A stretch of DNA of 16,793 nt, from contig JAAOMT010000238.1 of NCBI GenBank assembly GCA_016748015.1, forward strand, positions 1-16,793. The letters run 5' to 3'. A program made the position numbers and the translations under genes. A model generated the notes under the pieces. That model was not told where the DNA came from. It saw nothing but the letters and a program-made list of their open reading frames with translations, and did not search any database. Source of the stretch: Geosiphon pyriformis (lineage: Eukaryota > Glomeromycota > Glomeromycetes > Archaeosporales > Geosiphonaceae). Shown here piece by piece: positions 1 through 8,960 of this stretch (positions are counted from its first letter, which is position 1; every line of letters starts with the position of its first letter).

Positions 1-5
1 CATCA

Positions 6-155
6 CCCTAACCCTAACCCTAACCCTAACCCTAACCCTAACCCTAACCCTAACCCTAACCCTAACCCTAACCCTAACCCTAACCCTAACCCTAACCCTA
101 ACCCTAACCCTAACCCTAACCCTAACCCTAACCCTAACCCTAACCCTAACCCTAA
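6..155 (-). repeat. Canonical telomere array, 25 perfect CCCTAA units
   Basis: Twenty-five uninterrupted CCCTAA hexamers occupy these bases; read on the minus strand they are TTAGGG pointing towards base 1. This orientation is expected of a left chromosome terminus maintained by telomerase, so base 1 is at or near the physical end. The five bases before the array (catca) do not fit the hexamer and may be a read-end or assembly error. TTAGGG is the repeat of most filamentous fungi and animals, so it does not identify the species alone. Confidence 0.97.
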
Positions 156-341
156 CCCTATCCCTATCCCTATCCCTATCCCTAACCCTAACCCTAACCC
201 TAACCCTAACCCTATCCCTATCCCTATCCCTATCCCTAACCCTATCCCTATCCCTATCCCTATCCCTAACCCTATCCCTATCCCTATCCCTAACCCTATC
301 CCTATCCCTATCCCTAACCCTATCCCTATCCCTATCCCTAT
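156..341 (-). repeat. Telomere variant-repeat zone, TTAGGG interspersed with ATAGGG
   Basis: The hexamer register continues without slippage, but units alternate between CCCTAA and CCCTAT. In order from base 156 there are 4 CCCTAT, 5 CCCTAA, 4 CCCTAT, 1 CCCTAA, 4 CCCTAT, 1 CCCTAA, 3 CCCTAT, 1 CCCTAA, 3 CCCTAT, 1 CCCTAA and 4 CCCTAT. The proximal half is therefore built of 24- and 30-base higher-order units (one canonical unit plus three or four variants). This looks like block duplication, by recombination or replication slippage, rather than independent point mutation. Confidence 0.95.
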
Positions 342-605
342 AAATATCCCCATCCCTATTCCTAACCCTATCCCTAACCCTAACCCTATTCCTAACTCTA
401 TCCCTATCCCTATAAATATCCCTATCCCTATAAATATCCCTATCCTTATCCCTATTTCTATCTCTATTCTTATTTCTATCCCTATCCCTATCCTTATCCC
501 TATTTCTATCTCTATTCTTATTTCTATCCCTATCTCTACCCGTATCTCTATCCTTATTCCTATCTTTATCCTTATTTCTATCTCTATTCTTATTTTTATC
601 CCTAA
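342..605 (-). repeat. Decayed telomere-like tract with a 48-base duplication
   Basis: The tract is degenerate CCCTAT-like hexamers with many C-to-T changes (cctta, tttcta, tctcta) and repeated 'ccctataaatat' interruptions near 336-350 and 409-436. A segment starting at 443 recurs almost exactly at 491, a shift of 48 bases (eight hexamers), and part of it returns near 570. It reads as old telomeric DNA that has drifted and been locally duplicated. It contains no gene. Confidence 0.85.
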
Positions 606-742
606 TCTTATCCCTATCCCTATCCCTATCCTTATCCTTATCCTTATCCCTATCCCTATCCCTATCCCTATCCCTATCCCTATCCCTATCCCTATCCCTA
701 TCCCTATCCCTATCCCTATTCCTATTCCTATTCCTATCCTTA
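606..742 (-). repeat. Nearly homogeneous ATAGGG (CCCTAT) block at the base of the telomere
   Basis: After the decayed tract the sequence becomes regular again: CCCTAT units with a few ccttat variants near 630-648, a clean run from about 649 to 718, then ccTATT variants to about 742. Telomeric DNA usually degrades steadily inward, so a homogenised variant block at the innermost position is unexpected. It ends directly against the truncated retroelement that begins at 749. Confidence 0.9.
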
Positions 743-748
743 TTTTTT

Positions 749-2499
749 CTTAATCCTTTGCAGTTTTCTATAAGGCTGCATATTAATTTCTCTAACAACT
801 TTCTGACTAGAATAGTGCATATTTTTTAATTAATAAAATGTCTATGACAAACAATTTACTTAATGCTTTTCTTAATTCTGACAAGTATCTTGTCTCTAAT
901 GTCTTAAGGCTTTCTTTGTATTATAATCAAGTTAATTCTTTGAAGAAATTTGGTGTAGCTTTTTGTAAAAAACTTTTAAACAAACGAGGTAAAATCCTGG
1001 ATTGACAAACATTCTGGTGTTAGAAAAGGCTAGATTCCAGAGAACCTCTGCCTTTTTGGTTTATATTGATGTTCAAATTTTTGCATGATAACATTCTTTT
1101 GTCAGCTCTATCCAATAGCAATTTTTTGGTAGATATCAATAATACTTTGTTTTTGGATCAGTTTTCTGTTGTTAAAAATGATTTGCTTGAGATCTGGTTA
1201 GATTCTATTTTTGTTTTTACAGTTGGCTCTTTGAAGGGGCTCAGTTTTGTTGATATGATTGGAGATGCTGTGGCGTTTTTTTTTGAGATTGGATTGGGCA
1301 TTGGGATTAAAGTTGTAAGTTTATTGTCTTCCATAATGACTGAGTTGCAGACTGTTGTCTTGGCACTAGAATGTATACCTTCTTCTTGTTCAGTGAAGAT
1401 GTGCTTAAACAGCCAAGCTGTCTTGGATACATGTGTTTTAGAGTCGAGATTAGATGGCCCTAATTTTCATAATTGTTGTTGGATAGAAAGAAGACATATT
1501 ACGAATTTAATTAATCAAAAAGACATTTCTGTAAGCTGGTTAAAGGTTAAAGGACACTTTGGTATACTAGGTAATGTTCATGTAAATGTGCTGGCAAGCA
1601 CTTCTACTTTTTTCTCTCTGTTTTTGCCAACTAATGTACATGAATGTTTTTTAATGACCAATGGCATGCTGATTTCTGGTAACATTTGACACTTTGTTCG
1701 AGATGTTTTTAGATCTGTAAATTGCACATGCTGAAAAGTTGGTCCTGGTTCTAGAATTTTGAGTGGTTTTTTAATTTGTGATGTTATTTGGGTTAAAACC
1801 ATGGCCATCTGACATCTTGATTCAAGTATGCTTTCAGGTTCTACAAGTAAACATTTAGCTAGTTTGCACTTCTATTTTATAAAAGCAATATATGGTAGAC
1901 TATCTGTTGTGGTTAGAAAGAGGCTTTATAACAAAAACTACCCTGGAGTTTTGTGTTTACAATGTAGAGAAGTTGAGTTCTCCAATTATGTGTTTACTTG
2001 TGGTAAGGAATCTATCTTTCATAAAGAGATTCTATTTAAATATGTGTCAACTTGAAGGTCTTTAATTAGTTCTCATTTTCCAGTTCCTTCTGTGGTCTCA
2101 GAATCTTTTCTCTCGTGTGTGTTTGATATCGGCTTATATGCTCTTCTTTATAAAGATTTTGTGCCAGCAGAGTGGTTTAAGAAAGCTGTACAGATTTTTG
2201 TGGATTGTAAAGAAGCTACCCGAGTTTTAGTTGGCTTTGTATAAAATATGGGTATGCATTACTATTCTGAATTATGAAGATTTAGGTTCAGGTTTAGGGC
2301 CAACATGGAAAGTAACAATCTAGTTAGTGACTTAAGAATGTTGTTATTAGTACATTGTAGTTCAGAGCAAAGTTTGTTAGATGGCATAGTTAGGTTGATT
2401 AGTATTGATGATTCTTTTGGAGTGAGTTTTGGTTTTCATAAGTCTTGTTTGTTTTTTTCCAGTTTGTTTAATATAGTATCTGTTTATATAAGTGCGTAA
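749..2499 (+). pseudogene. Copy 1 ORF2 C-terminal remnant: linker, RNase H, Cys/His motif
   Basis: This encodes the end of a retrotransposon polyprotein. RNase H would remove RNA from the RNA-DNA hybrid during reverse transcription. The linker carries 'NNFLTRIV' and 'NNLLNAF'; one base is lost in the T run near 821-826. Two Trp codons of the linker are stops (TGA near 1003, TAG at 1021). The longest open stretch, about 1024-1689, holds RNase H: the first catalytic Asp of the TDGS box is Val (TVGS, 1219), the Glu of TELQ (near 1341) is intact, the Asp of LDSQ is Asn (LNSQ), and the Asp of GN-x-x-AD is Asn. After in-frame TGA codons at 1687, about 1731, 1809 and 2053, a C-terminal motif CLQC...NY..TC lies at 1954-2001. 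The natural stop is TAA at 2497. It is not functional. Confidence 0.85.
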
Positions 2500-2621
2500 T
2501 ATCATTTTGATTAGTCATATGTAGTAAACATGTGAATCACATTTAGCTGGAGTCCATAGTTTTGACTCTGTATACTAGATTATGATTGGACTGCACTCAT
2601 TAAATTTTAATAAAAAAAAAA
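2500..2621 (+). other. Copy 1 3' UTR and poly(A) end
   Basis: About 110 bases separate the ORF2 stop from A10. The last 45 bases (tactagattatgattgg, then ctgcactcattaa) align with the copy 2 tail at 10538-10586 and with the short relic's tail at 3770-3823, nearly all differences being transitions. In non-LTR elements the 3' UTR is normally the part bound by the element's reverse transcriptase, so conservation here fits a recognition role (inference). Confidence 0.75.
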
Positions 2622-3298
2622 TTATATTAAAACTGTATATAAAATTCATAATTTTGTTAACAATTTTAGTATTTCTAAATAAAACAACAATTTTCAAATA
2701 CTAATTTTTAAACATAAAGCTTTTACTCAAAATAGTATATAATATAATAAATTATATATTAAAAACAACTGAAAAATACAAAATACAAACTGATAAAAAT
2801 CAGATATATCTTTTTACAATTTAATATACGCATATAATAAATACTAACAAATAGCAAAGTTTATTATACAAATAAAAACATAATTTAAAAATTCAATTTT
2901 ATTATAATACAAATATAAAATACTTAAATAATTTTAGTAAATAGATGTTTATAAATAGTTACAAGTAAATAATAATATAATACTTTTATAAAATAGTATG
3001 TAAACTCATAGTTTTATTATTTATATATTTAGCAGTCATGTAAAAATTATAGTATTAAATTAAAAAAATCAGATTTAAACAATATTTTTGAACAAAAAAT
3101 TATTTTTAACAGTAATACTAAAATCTATTTTTTATTATATATAATAAATAAACTAAAAAACATTATAAATAAAATAATAAACATTAAACTAAAAAATATT
3201 ATAAACAAAATAATAAATATTATTAAAAACAACTATTTTTTTAATTGTATTATAAATTTAAATAAATAAATAACAAAAAAATTAAATTAAATTAAAAA
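2622..3298. other. Extremely AT-rich spacer, no gene
   Basis: These 677 bases consist almost wholly of A and T with scattered single G or C, and no reading frame resembles the element proteins. No telomeric hexamers survive here. It could be a fully decayed 5' region of the relic at 3299, an old insertion site, or a slippage-expanded AT tract. A 36-base tandem duplication lies at 3150-3221. I see no promoter that can be defended. Confidence 0.8.
3150..3221. repeat. 36-base tandem direct repeat
   Basis: Two adjacent 36-base units (3150-3185 and 3186-3221), both starting aaactaaaaaa and containing ataaaataataaa-like sequence, differ at only three positions, all C/T transitions. This is a recent local duplication within the AT-rich spacer that has since taken transition mutations like the flanking elements. 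Confidence 0.85.
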
Positions 3299-3685
3299 GC
3301 TGTCTTGGTATCTCATCTCCTTAATAATAATACTGTTAAGACTGTTTAATTTGAGAAAAATCTCCTTTCTATGAAATATGCTTCTAATAATTTTGCCAAT
3401 CTTTTGGTTGACATGTCTAAAGACATTACTTGTCTTAGATCTAAGGTTGACTTTGGTGGCATGAATTATGATAATATATAGGCCGCCAAACTTTTTCTTT
3501 TGAATAAAGACATTGTTGAGTGTGTTATTGCTTTGTGACGGATGTTGGGTGCTGAGATTAAGGGTAGTGTTAAATCTACTAGATTATTTCTTAGTGAGTT
3601 TATTTTTGATTCTAGAAATCTGAATAGTGTTATTGAAAAAATTCGTGGGTTGAGATTATTCCCACCTCTTATTGTTTTAGCGTAG
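3299..3685 (+). pseudogene. Short reading-frame relic of unknown identity, sharing the retroelement tail
   Basis: One + strand frame runs 128 codons with no frameshift and three internal stops (TAA 3347, TAG 3479, TGA 3536) before TAG at 3683. All three can arise from Gln or Trp codons by single transitions. The product includes LLVDMSKDI, LRSKVDFGGM, AKLFLLNKDI, GSVKSTRLFLSEF and VIEKIRGLRLFPP; I recognise no family. Its base composition is clearly less AT-rich than the spacer around it. The stop and following bases align with the stop and 3' UTR of copy 2 (26 of 34 positions from 3683 against 10451), yet the coding part does not resemble the ORF2 C-terminus. It may be a non-autonomous passenger or a chimeric retroposon. 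The opposite-strand ORF at 3466-3717 is judged a shadow. Confidence 0.6.
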
Positions 3686-3823
3686 TGTATTCTTGATTGG
3701 TCTAAGTGACTAGTCAATGTAGAAAATGCATGATTAACACTTAGTTTAAATTATTATTTAATTTATTGTTCTAGGTTGTTTTTGGGTTGTACTTATTAAG
3801 CAATAATAATAAAAAATTAAAAA
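3686..3823 (+). other. Retroelement-type 3' tail of the short relic
   Basis: The bases just after the stop (tgattggtctaagtgacta) match the start of the copy 2 3' UTR, and ctaggttgtttttgggttg followed by tacttattaa near 3770-3798 matches the terminal tail of copies 1 and 2 (21 of 30 against copy 1, seven of nine differences being transitions). An A-rich end (aataataataaaaaatt) follows. The tail shows that this unit was probably copied by the same machinery as the full elements. Confidence 0.7.
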
Positions 3824-3968
3824 GTAAATTAAATTTGTAAAAATTAATATAAACTTTTTTCTCTTCTACATCCCAAATTTTTTAAAGAGTTTATTTTCAA
3901 AAAAAAAAGTTTTTTTTATTTTCTTTGGTTTTTATTTCAATATTTCTCAAAAACCAAACCTCTTTGTA

Positions 3969-5815
3969 GTTAAGTTGATTGTCATCATAAGTGGTTTTTT
4001 AGTTAAGAAAAAGCCAGTTAGAGTTTTAGTTTTAAATTCAATTAGTAAAAATTTGGTTTAAAAACAAAAGACTTTACTTGGCAAGATTAAATACTTTGGT
4101 AATAAAACAAATTTGAGTTTTGGTGAGTTAGAATATATTACTAGTTAGTTTAGTAAAATGAAAACAGATGATAATGTTTTTGGATTAATTTATTCAAGTG
4201 GTATTGCTGGCTATAAGACTAAAAATAAAGACAAAAAATGTTTGATTCTAAAACAAATTAATACTGGTACTGTTTTTAGTTCTTTAATTAGTTCTTCCAA
4301 TTTTAATATAGATGATAATAAAGTTTCTCTTCCTTTTTGCTTACTTATTTTTCTGAACAAAAAATAAATTAATCCAAAAGTTATCAAAACTCAAATGAAA
4401 ATATCTGTTAAAATATTTTTTGTTTTAAACATTAATTTCTTAACAGTAAATGACAAATTGGTTATAGTTAAAACTTAGTTCATCAAAAAATTATTTTTAA
4501 TAATTAATAATTTTGGGAAAGTTATTACCTTCTTAAAATTTGAAAAAATCATCAAATTAATATTTAGATTAGAAGAGAACATGAAAAAGGCTGTGTTATT
4601 GGCCAGAAAAAAAAGAATTATTACAAATATTGATCTTAAAAAACAAAAAATTTGTTCAGATTGGGCCATAGTTATCAAAAAATTTTTTATAAATACATTT
4701 AAGGAAATAATTGTTGCCATAGTTGCTAAGTTTGGTTAAATTGTGTTAATCAAAATTCAACTTATTAGATTATGACAAAAGACTGTAATAAAATTTGCCA
4801 AATCAAATTATGCTGAACAGTTAGCTTCTAAATAGTTATTTTTAATTGAAAAAAATTCAGTACATATGACTATAACAGTAGAAAATTATGGAATTTGGGC
4901 ATTCAGAAATTAATTTATAGTGTTTTTGTTTATCTTGCCTATAGAAATAACAGCTCATAATTTGGGTATTTTGTTAAAAGAAGCTGGTAGAAAAATGTGT
5001 ATTATTAATTGTTTTTTTAAAACTAGTAATAGAATTTATTGTGCTGTAATTGGTTTTGATATAGAAAATAGTTTGAAATCTGCTTTTCACATAAAGCAAA
5101 TTTTTGGTGATATAAAACTTTCTTGGATTAGAATGGATTTGGTTTAGTGTAAAAAAAATAAGCATTTTAGATATTCTGCTTTAAAGTGTATTATATAACT
5201 TATATCTACTTCTAAGCTCTTAAAAACATTTAAAAAAACTGCTTTGAATGTGAATTGTTTTTAGTTGACCAAGTTATATACAAAAAAAGATGTTTTTATC
5301 TTCCATTTTATTGTCTTTGGTGGCAAGTTTTGGATTTAAATTGTATTATTAACTTTTGTTTATAATAATATCTTTTTTGGTTTTGGTTTTGGCTTTTTTT
5401 CTTTTGGTTTCCCAATTGCTGTAAAAACTCTTTCTTTTTTATAAGATGTTTTATTAATTAAGTTTCATTTGGCTTTTTTAAAGCACTTGTTGGAATTATT
5501 GGCTGATCAAGTTGTTAGTGTTTTACATAAGATAAATAATATGAACATAGTTCTTTTGGTATCTGTCTTTTGGTTTTCTGCTTTAGCTTTTTCTTAAATA
5601 TAGTTATAAATGTCTTTTGGATTTTGTTTTTATCTTTTTTGTTAGTGATAACTGGTACTTTAAATTTGAATCAAAGCAGTTTTAAAATTTTAACAGCTAA
5701 AATAAGTGGTCTGGAATCGAAATTGGTTGTACTTGAAAGTGCAGTTAAATTAGTTCTTTTTAAGTTGTATTAGATGTGTATTAATTTAGACTTTCTAATA
5801 ATTAAATCTTCTTAA
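3969..5815 (+). pseudogene. Copy 2 ORF1: RRM/zinc-knuckle RNA-binding protein, dead
   Basis: In non-LTR elements ORF1p coats element RNA to form the retrotransposition particle. One frame can be followed from 3969 through an acidic/lysine-rich N-terminal region (KMKTDDNVFGLIYS from 4155) into an RRM-like segment (WAIVIKK...FG*IVLIKIQL) near 4660-4800, then a second such segment (FILPIEITAHNLG...AVIGF) near 4920-5140. A zinc knuckle at 5148-5189 keeps exact CX2CX4HX4C spacing, but Cys2 is Asn and His is Tyr. A coiled coil follows (LLELLADQVVSVLHK near 5488; GLESKLVVLESAV near 5709). Trp positions are usually TAG or TGA and Gln positions TAA or TAG. The stop is TAA at 5813. The true start is unknown. 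The minus-strand ORF at 4475-4720 is a shadow. Confidence 0.75.
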
Positions 5816-5817
5816 TG
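5813..5817 (+). promoter_or_regulatory. TAATG stop-start overlap between ORF1 and ORF2 (copy 2)
   Basis: TAA (ORF1 stop) and ATG (ORF2 start) share one A. The overlap puts ORF2 in a different frame from ORF1, so ORF2 translation would require termination-reinitiation. Copy 3 has the same arrangement at 13027-13031 with ATG decayed to ATA, and in both copies the ORF1 stop is exactly 17 bases upstream of the conserved Trp-derived stop codon. Such UAAUG junctions are known in telomere-specific SART1 elements; the comparison is from general knowledge. Confidence 0.7.
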
Positions 5818-5829
5818 ACCAATTTTATT

Positions 5830-6520
5830 TGAAAAATTGTTATGTGTAATATTAAATACATGAACAATTTAACAAAACAAGAGAACATTATTTGTTGGCA
5901 TTTGGAATTTGGCAACATGATTTTTATTTTCACTATAACTAAATTAAAATCTAATATAAGGCCATGAATTGAGATAAAGTTTGATGGTATTTGAATTTTT
6001 ATGTCAGGTCTAAAAGAAGGTTTTCTTAATACTGGTATGGCTATTATTATGAACTATTTCCTAATTCAACATATATTAAAAGTGAAAAAAATTCTTTACA
6101 GAGTTATTTTAGTTTAGTTGTTGTTTAAAAACAAGTTCTCAGTTATGATTTTGGGACTGTATACTAGTGTATCAGCCAAAGTACAGTTTAATTAGACTTT
6201 TAATATTAATTTAGTTATTTTTAAGACAATTGATTCTAGTTCTTTTGTGGTTTTAAGTAGTGATTTCAACAAAAATAGTTCTAAGAAATGTGTAATTTTT
6301 AAAAAATATTCAAACATAAGTTTGGTCAATTCTTTAAGAGAACATTTTTTGATTAAGTTAACTACTTAAAGCAACTTTAAAGGAATTGAAAAGATTATTG
6401 ACTATATTTTTATAAGTGAAAGTCTGTCTTTGGCAATTATTAAATGCAAAATTGGATCTGTAATTGAATTTTTTAATACTAATTATAGAGCAGTTTTGAT
6501 TTTGATTGGATTGAAAAACC
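5830..6520 (+). other. Copy 2 APE-type endonuclease domain (degenerate)
   Basis: This domain nicks target DNA to expose a 3' OH for target-primed reverse transcription. Visible anchors are MCNIKYMNN (conserved Asn at 5848), FTITKLK where the active-site Glu should be (codon 5935 is ATA, Ile), GLYTSV near 6160, SSDFNKN with the Asp kept (6262) and IDYIFISESL near 6400. The closing box, expected as DTDH by comparison with copy 3, reads NTNY here: Asp to Asn at 6481 and catalytic His to Tyr at 6484, both transitions. At least three active-site positions are lost. Confidence 0.75.
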
Positions 6521-7127
6521 TATTAAATGTTTGTTTAAATAGTATTTACAAGCAGGCTAATAAAGATCAGTAGAAGTTTCAAATTAAGGATGCAAATTAG
6601 GCCAAGTAGATTTATTTTAAGGAATGTTTTTCTGTTGAGTTGTTAATAGTATGAATAGTTTTGTGAATGCAAAGAGAAGAAAAAATTTGTGTAGGATGTA
6701 AAATGTATTAAAAAAGATAGTAGTTGACTTGGTTAATAAAATTTTCTCTAAACATTGGTTCTGTAAACTAGACTGCTCAAAAAATAAGCAATCTTCAAAA
6801 TTTTACAAGCTGTAATTATTGGTTGCTAAGATAGTAAAAAGTTTGAGTTTGAAAAAAATGTCTAATTTTGAATTGCTGGTTAAAATCTGGTCTATTATTG
6901 ATAATACTAAGGCTTTCAAGGTTGTCATTTTATTCTGTAATAGTATAAGACTTATGAAAATAATCAAATATTTATCAAAAATCAAGTAAAGATATTGAAA
7001 ATTAAAGCATTATGAATCAAAAATAGCCAAAAGCACATCTATCAAAATATAATTAAAAAATGAATGAAAAATTTTAATTAAAACAAAAAAAACATAATAA
7101 GAAGTGTCTTAAAATGACTTTTTGCAA

Positions 7128-8960
7128 AGTTGTTTTAGATTATTTGGTAATTGAGAAGAAGATGGTTTTGGAATCAGAAGAAATAAAGTCTAAAGTTGAT
7201 AGTATTATAGTAGATTAAACAAAAAAATATAAGATCTCTATGGTTTTGCTTGATTTGTAAGTTTATCAATATGTACCTTTAATATATGTAAAAAATAATG
7301 CTTTTTCTAATATAATGAATAACATTGGCTTGAAAAAATAGGTCTCAATAATCAGTAAGTTATCTGATAACAAAGCTGCTGGTTTTTTTGGTATATTAAA
7401 TAAGTTGTGAAAACACTGTGATGATAAAATAATAAGATGTCTTTTGGATCTACTCAATTTTTGTTTAAAACTTAGTAATGTTTCGGATTTTTGAAAAGAA
7501 TATGAGTTTTGATAATTTTTAAGTCTTACAAACAGGATGGCATTTTAATTAACACTTGGCCTATTATTTTAATTAAAACTACAAGAAAAATTTTATTTAA
7601 GATTCTATTAAATTATATTTTATTTGTTTGTAGCAAGTTTAATGTTATTTGTAATAATAATTTTTCTGTCTTAAAAGATATTTCAACCTAATTTCCTGTG
7701 TTTGCTATTAGTTTATTAATAAAAAATGCTTTGGAAAAAGACTAAAAGATCTGATTGGTTTTACAAGATATGTACAAAGCTTATAATTTAGTTGGATAGT
7801 ATTATTTGAGATCAAGTTTGGAATGTATTAAGATGTATAATAGGTTTATTAAGTTTTTTAGGAATATTTATGAGAACAAAGTCAACAGAATAATGATTGA
7901 TTTTGGTCTTTTAAATGGTTACAGAATTTATAATAGACTGGATTTAAATGAGATTTTTTTGTCACTTCTTTGGAAAAATTTTTATGATCTTTTGTTGTAC
8001 AAGATTAAAAAACATAAACATTTGTATAAATATAGAATTAACTCTAATTTTATGGCAAAAATAGACAGGGTAAAGATTAGTGAAAAGAGTTTTTTATTTT
8101 TTACTACTGGTGTTTTTGTGAATAACACAATATAAGTGAAGAATAATTAGACTTTAACACAATATATTTTGAATATTGTGAGTGAGTTTTTTAGATTAAA
8201 TAGTATTTTTATTAATAATAATAAAACAGTAGTTATCTTTATTAACCAAGACTTTTTTACACATTAGTAGCCATCCAATCTCTGTAGCCAAACATAATAA
8301 ATTTTATAGATATTTGGGTATTTTTTTGTTAACAGAAAGTTTGTTTAAACTGAGTTTAACAAAAGCACAATTAGATGTTAGATTCTTCTTAAATATGGTT
8401 CTTAAAAAAACATTGTTAGATAAACAGTTCTTCTATTTGGTTTCAGTAGTTTTACAACTTATAATAAGTTATAAAACTCAGTTTAGCTTTATATCTAAAA
8501 GTATATGTTGTAAATAAGATGTTATAATAAGAAAGAGACTCAAGTTTAAGACTAATCTGTCAAAAAATTTTCTCAATAAGGCTTTGTACTACCCATTTCT
8601 ATATAATTTGAAGTTTTTTAAACAAGTTTAGACTGAGGCCAAGATAGTTTTGGTGATTGATTTTTCTAATGCTGCTGGAATTTTTGGCTGACTGTTTAAA
8701 TACTGTGTTTTGAATTTTTTACAATACCTAATCAAATTAAAAGTCAACTCAAAAAATAATTTTTTGGCAGATGTTATAAAAATTTTTTAAACACTAAGAT
8801 CTTACTGGTCAATAATCTGCTTAGTGTATTTTGTGAGCTTAGACACTTTATAATGTTCAGAATATTGGATAACAATTATTATTTTAATATAATATATTCT
8901 TTAAAACATTTTGGTATTGTTTTTGAGGAGAATTTGTTGAACAAGCATGGTTTAATTATG
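7128..8960 (+). other. Copy 2 reverse transcriptase domain (degenerate)
   Basis: Order: VVLDYLVIEKKMVLE near 7131; the non-LTR fingers motif as DNKAAGFFGILNKL near 7371 with Trp now TGA; WPIILIKTTRKIL near 7554; motif A QDMYKAYN at 7764-7787, first Asp kept and second now Asn; motif B LDLNEIFLSLLW at 7938-7973; motif C FVNN at 8115-8126, where FVDD is expected, so both catalytic aspartates became Asn by G-to-A; motif D INNNKTVVIFIN near 8211; YLGIFLLTES near 8307. The thumb-like region continues through KAQLDVRFF, DKQFFYLVS and SYKTQFSF. Loss of both motif C aspartates alone abolishes polymerase activity. Confidence 0.85.

Larger units (their letters stand above)
749..2621 (+). mobile_element. 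Copy 1: 5'-truncated non-LTR retrotransposon abutting the telomere
   Basis: Only the last 1.9 kb of an element remains: the C-terminal part of ORF2, a short 3' UTR and an A10 run at 2612-2621. The first recognisable codons (ctt aat cct ttg cag from 749) match the inter-domain linker that copy 3 carries near 15966-15990. Everything 5' of that (ORF1, endonuclease, reverse transcriptase) is missing, and telomere-like hexamers stand in its place. This is the least decayed copy: the 60 bases from 1261 hold 24 G or C, whereas the homologous copy 2 stretch from 9241 holds 8. It could be a 5'-truncated retrotransposition product or an element broken and capped by telomere addition. Confidence 0.85.

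Noticed and set aside
3-353. 116-codon minus-strand ORF of alternating Gly-Leu/Gly-Ile
   Set aside because: It is the translation of TTAGGG/ATAGGG repeats, which lack stops in this frame. It is not a gene.
2622-3298. Mitochondrial or plasmid DNA insertion
   Set aside because: AT-richness suggested organelle origin, but no mitochondrial gene, tRNA or rRNA segment can be recognised.
3466-3717. 83-codon minus-strand ORF opposite the short relic
   Set aside because: The + frame runs 128 codons, ends at a stop homologous to the copy 2 ORF2 stop, and has T-rich third positions like the other element frames. The minus ORF resembles nothing and is probably antisense chance.
3780-3860. Target-site duplications flanking copies
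   Set aside because: Flanks are low-complexity A/T, so any short match is uninformative. None was claimed.
4475-4720. Minus-strand ORFs at 4475-4720, 4974-5165, 6803-6985, 7266-7457, 11353-11544, 11702-11935, 12176-12379, 12702-12950, 13313-13498 and 13753-14181
   Set aside because: Each lies opposite a + strand stretch that aligns with element protein in another copy. AT-rich coding sequence leaves long antisense frames by chance.
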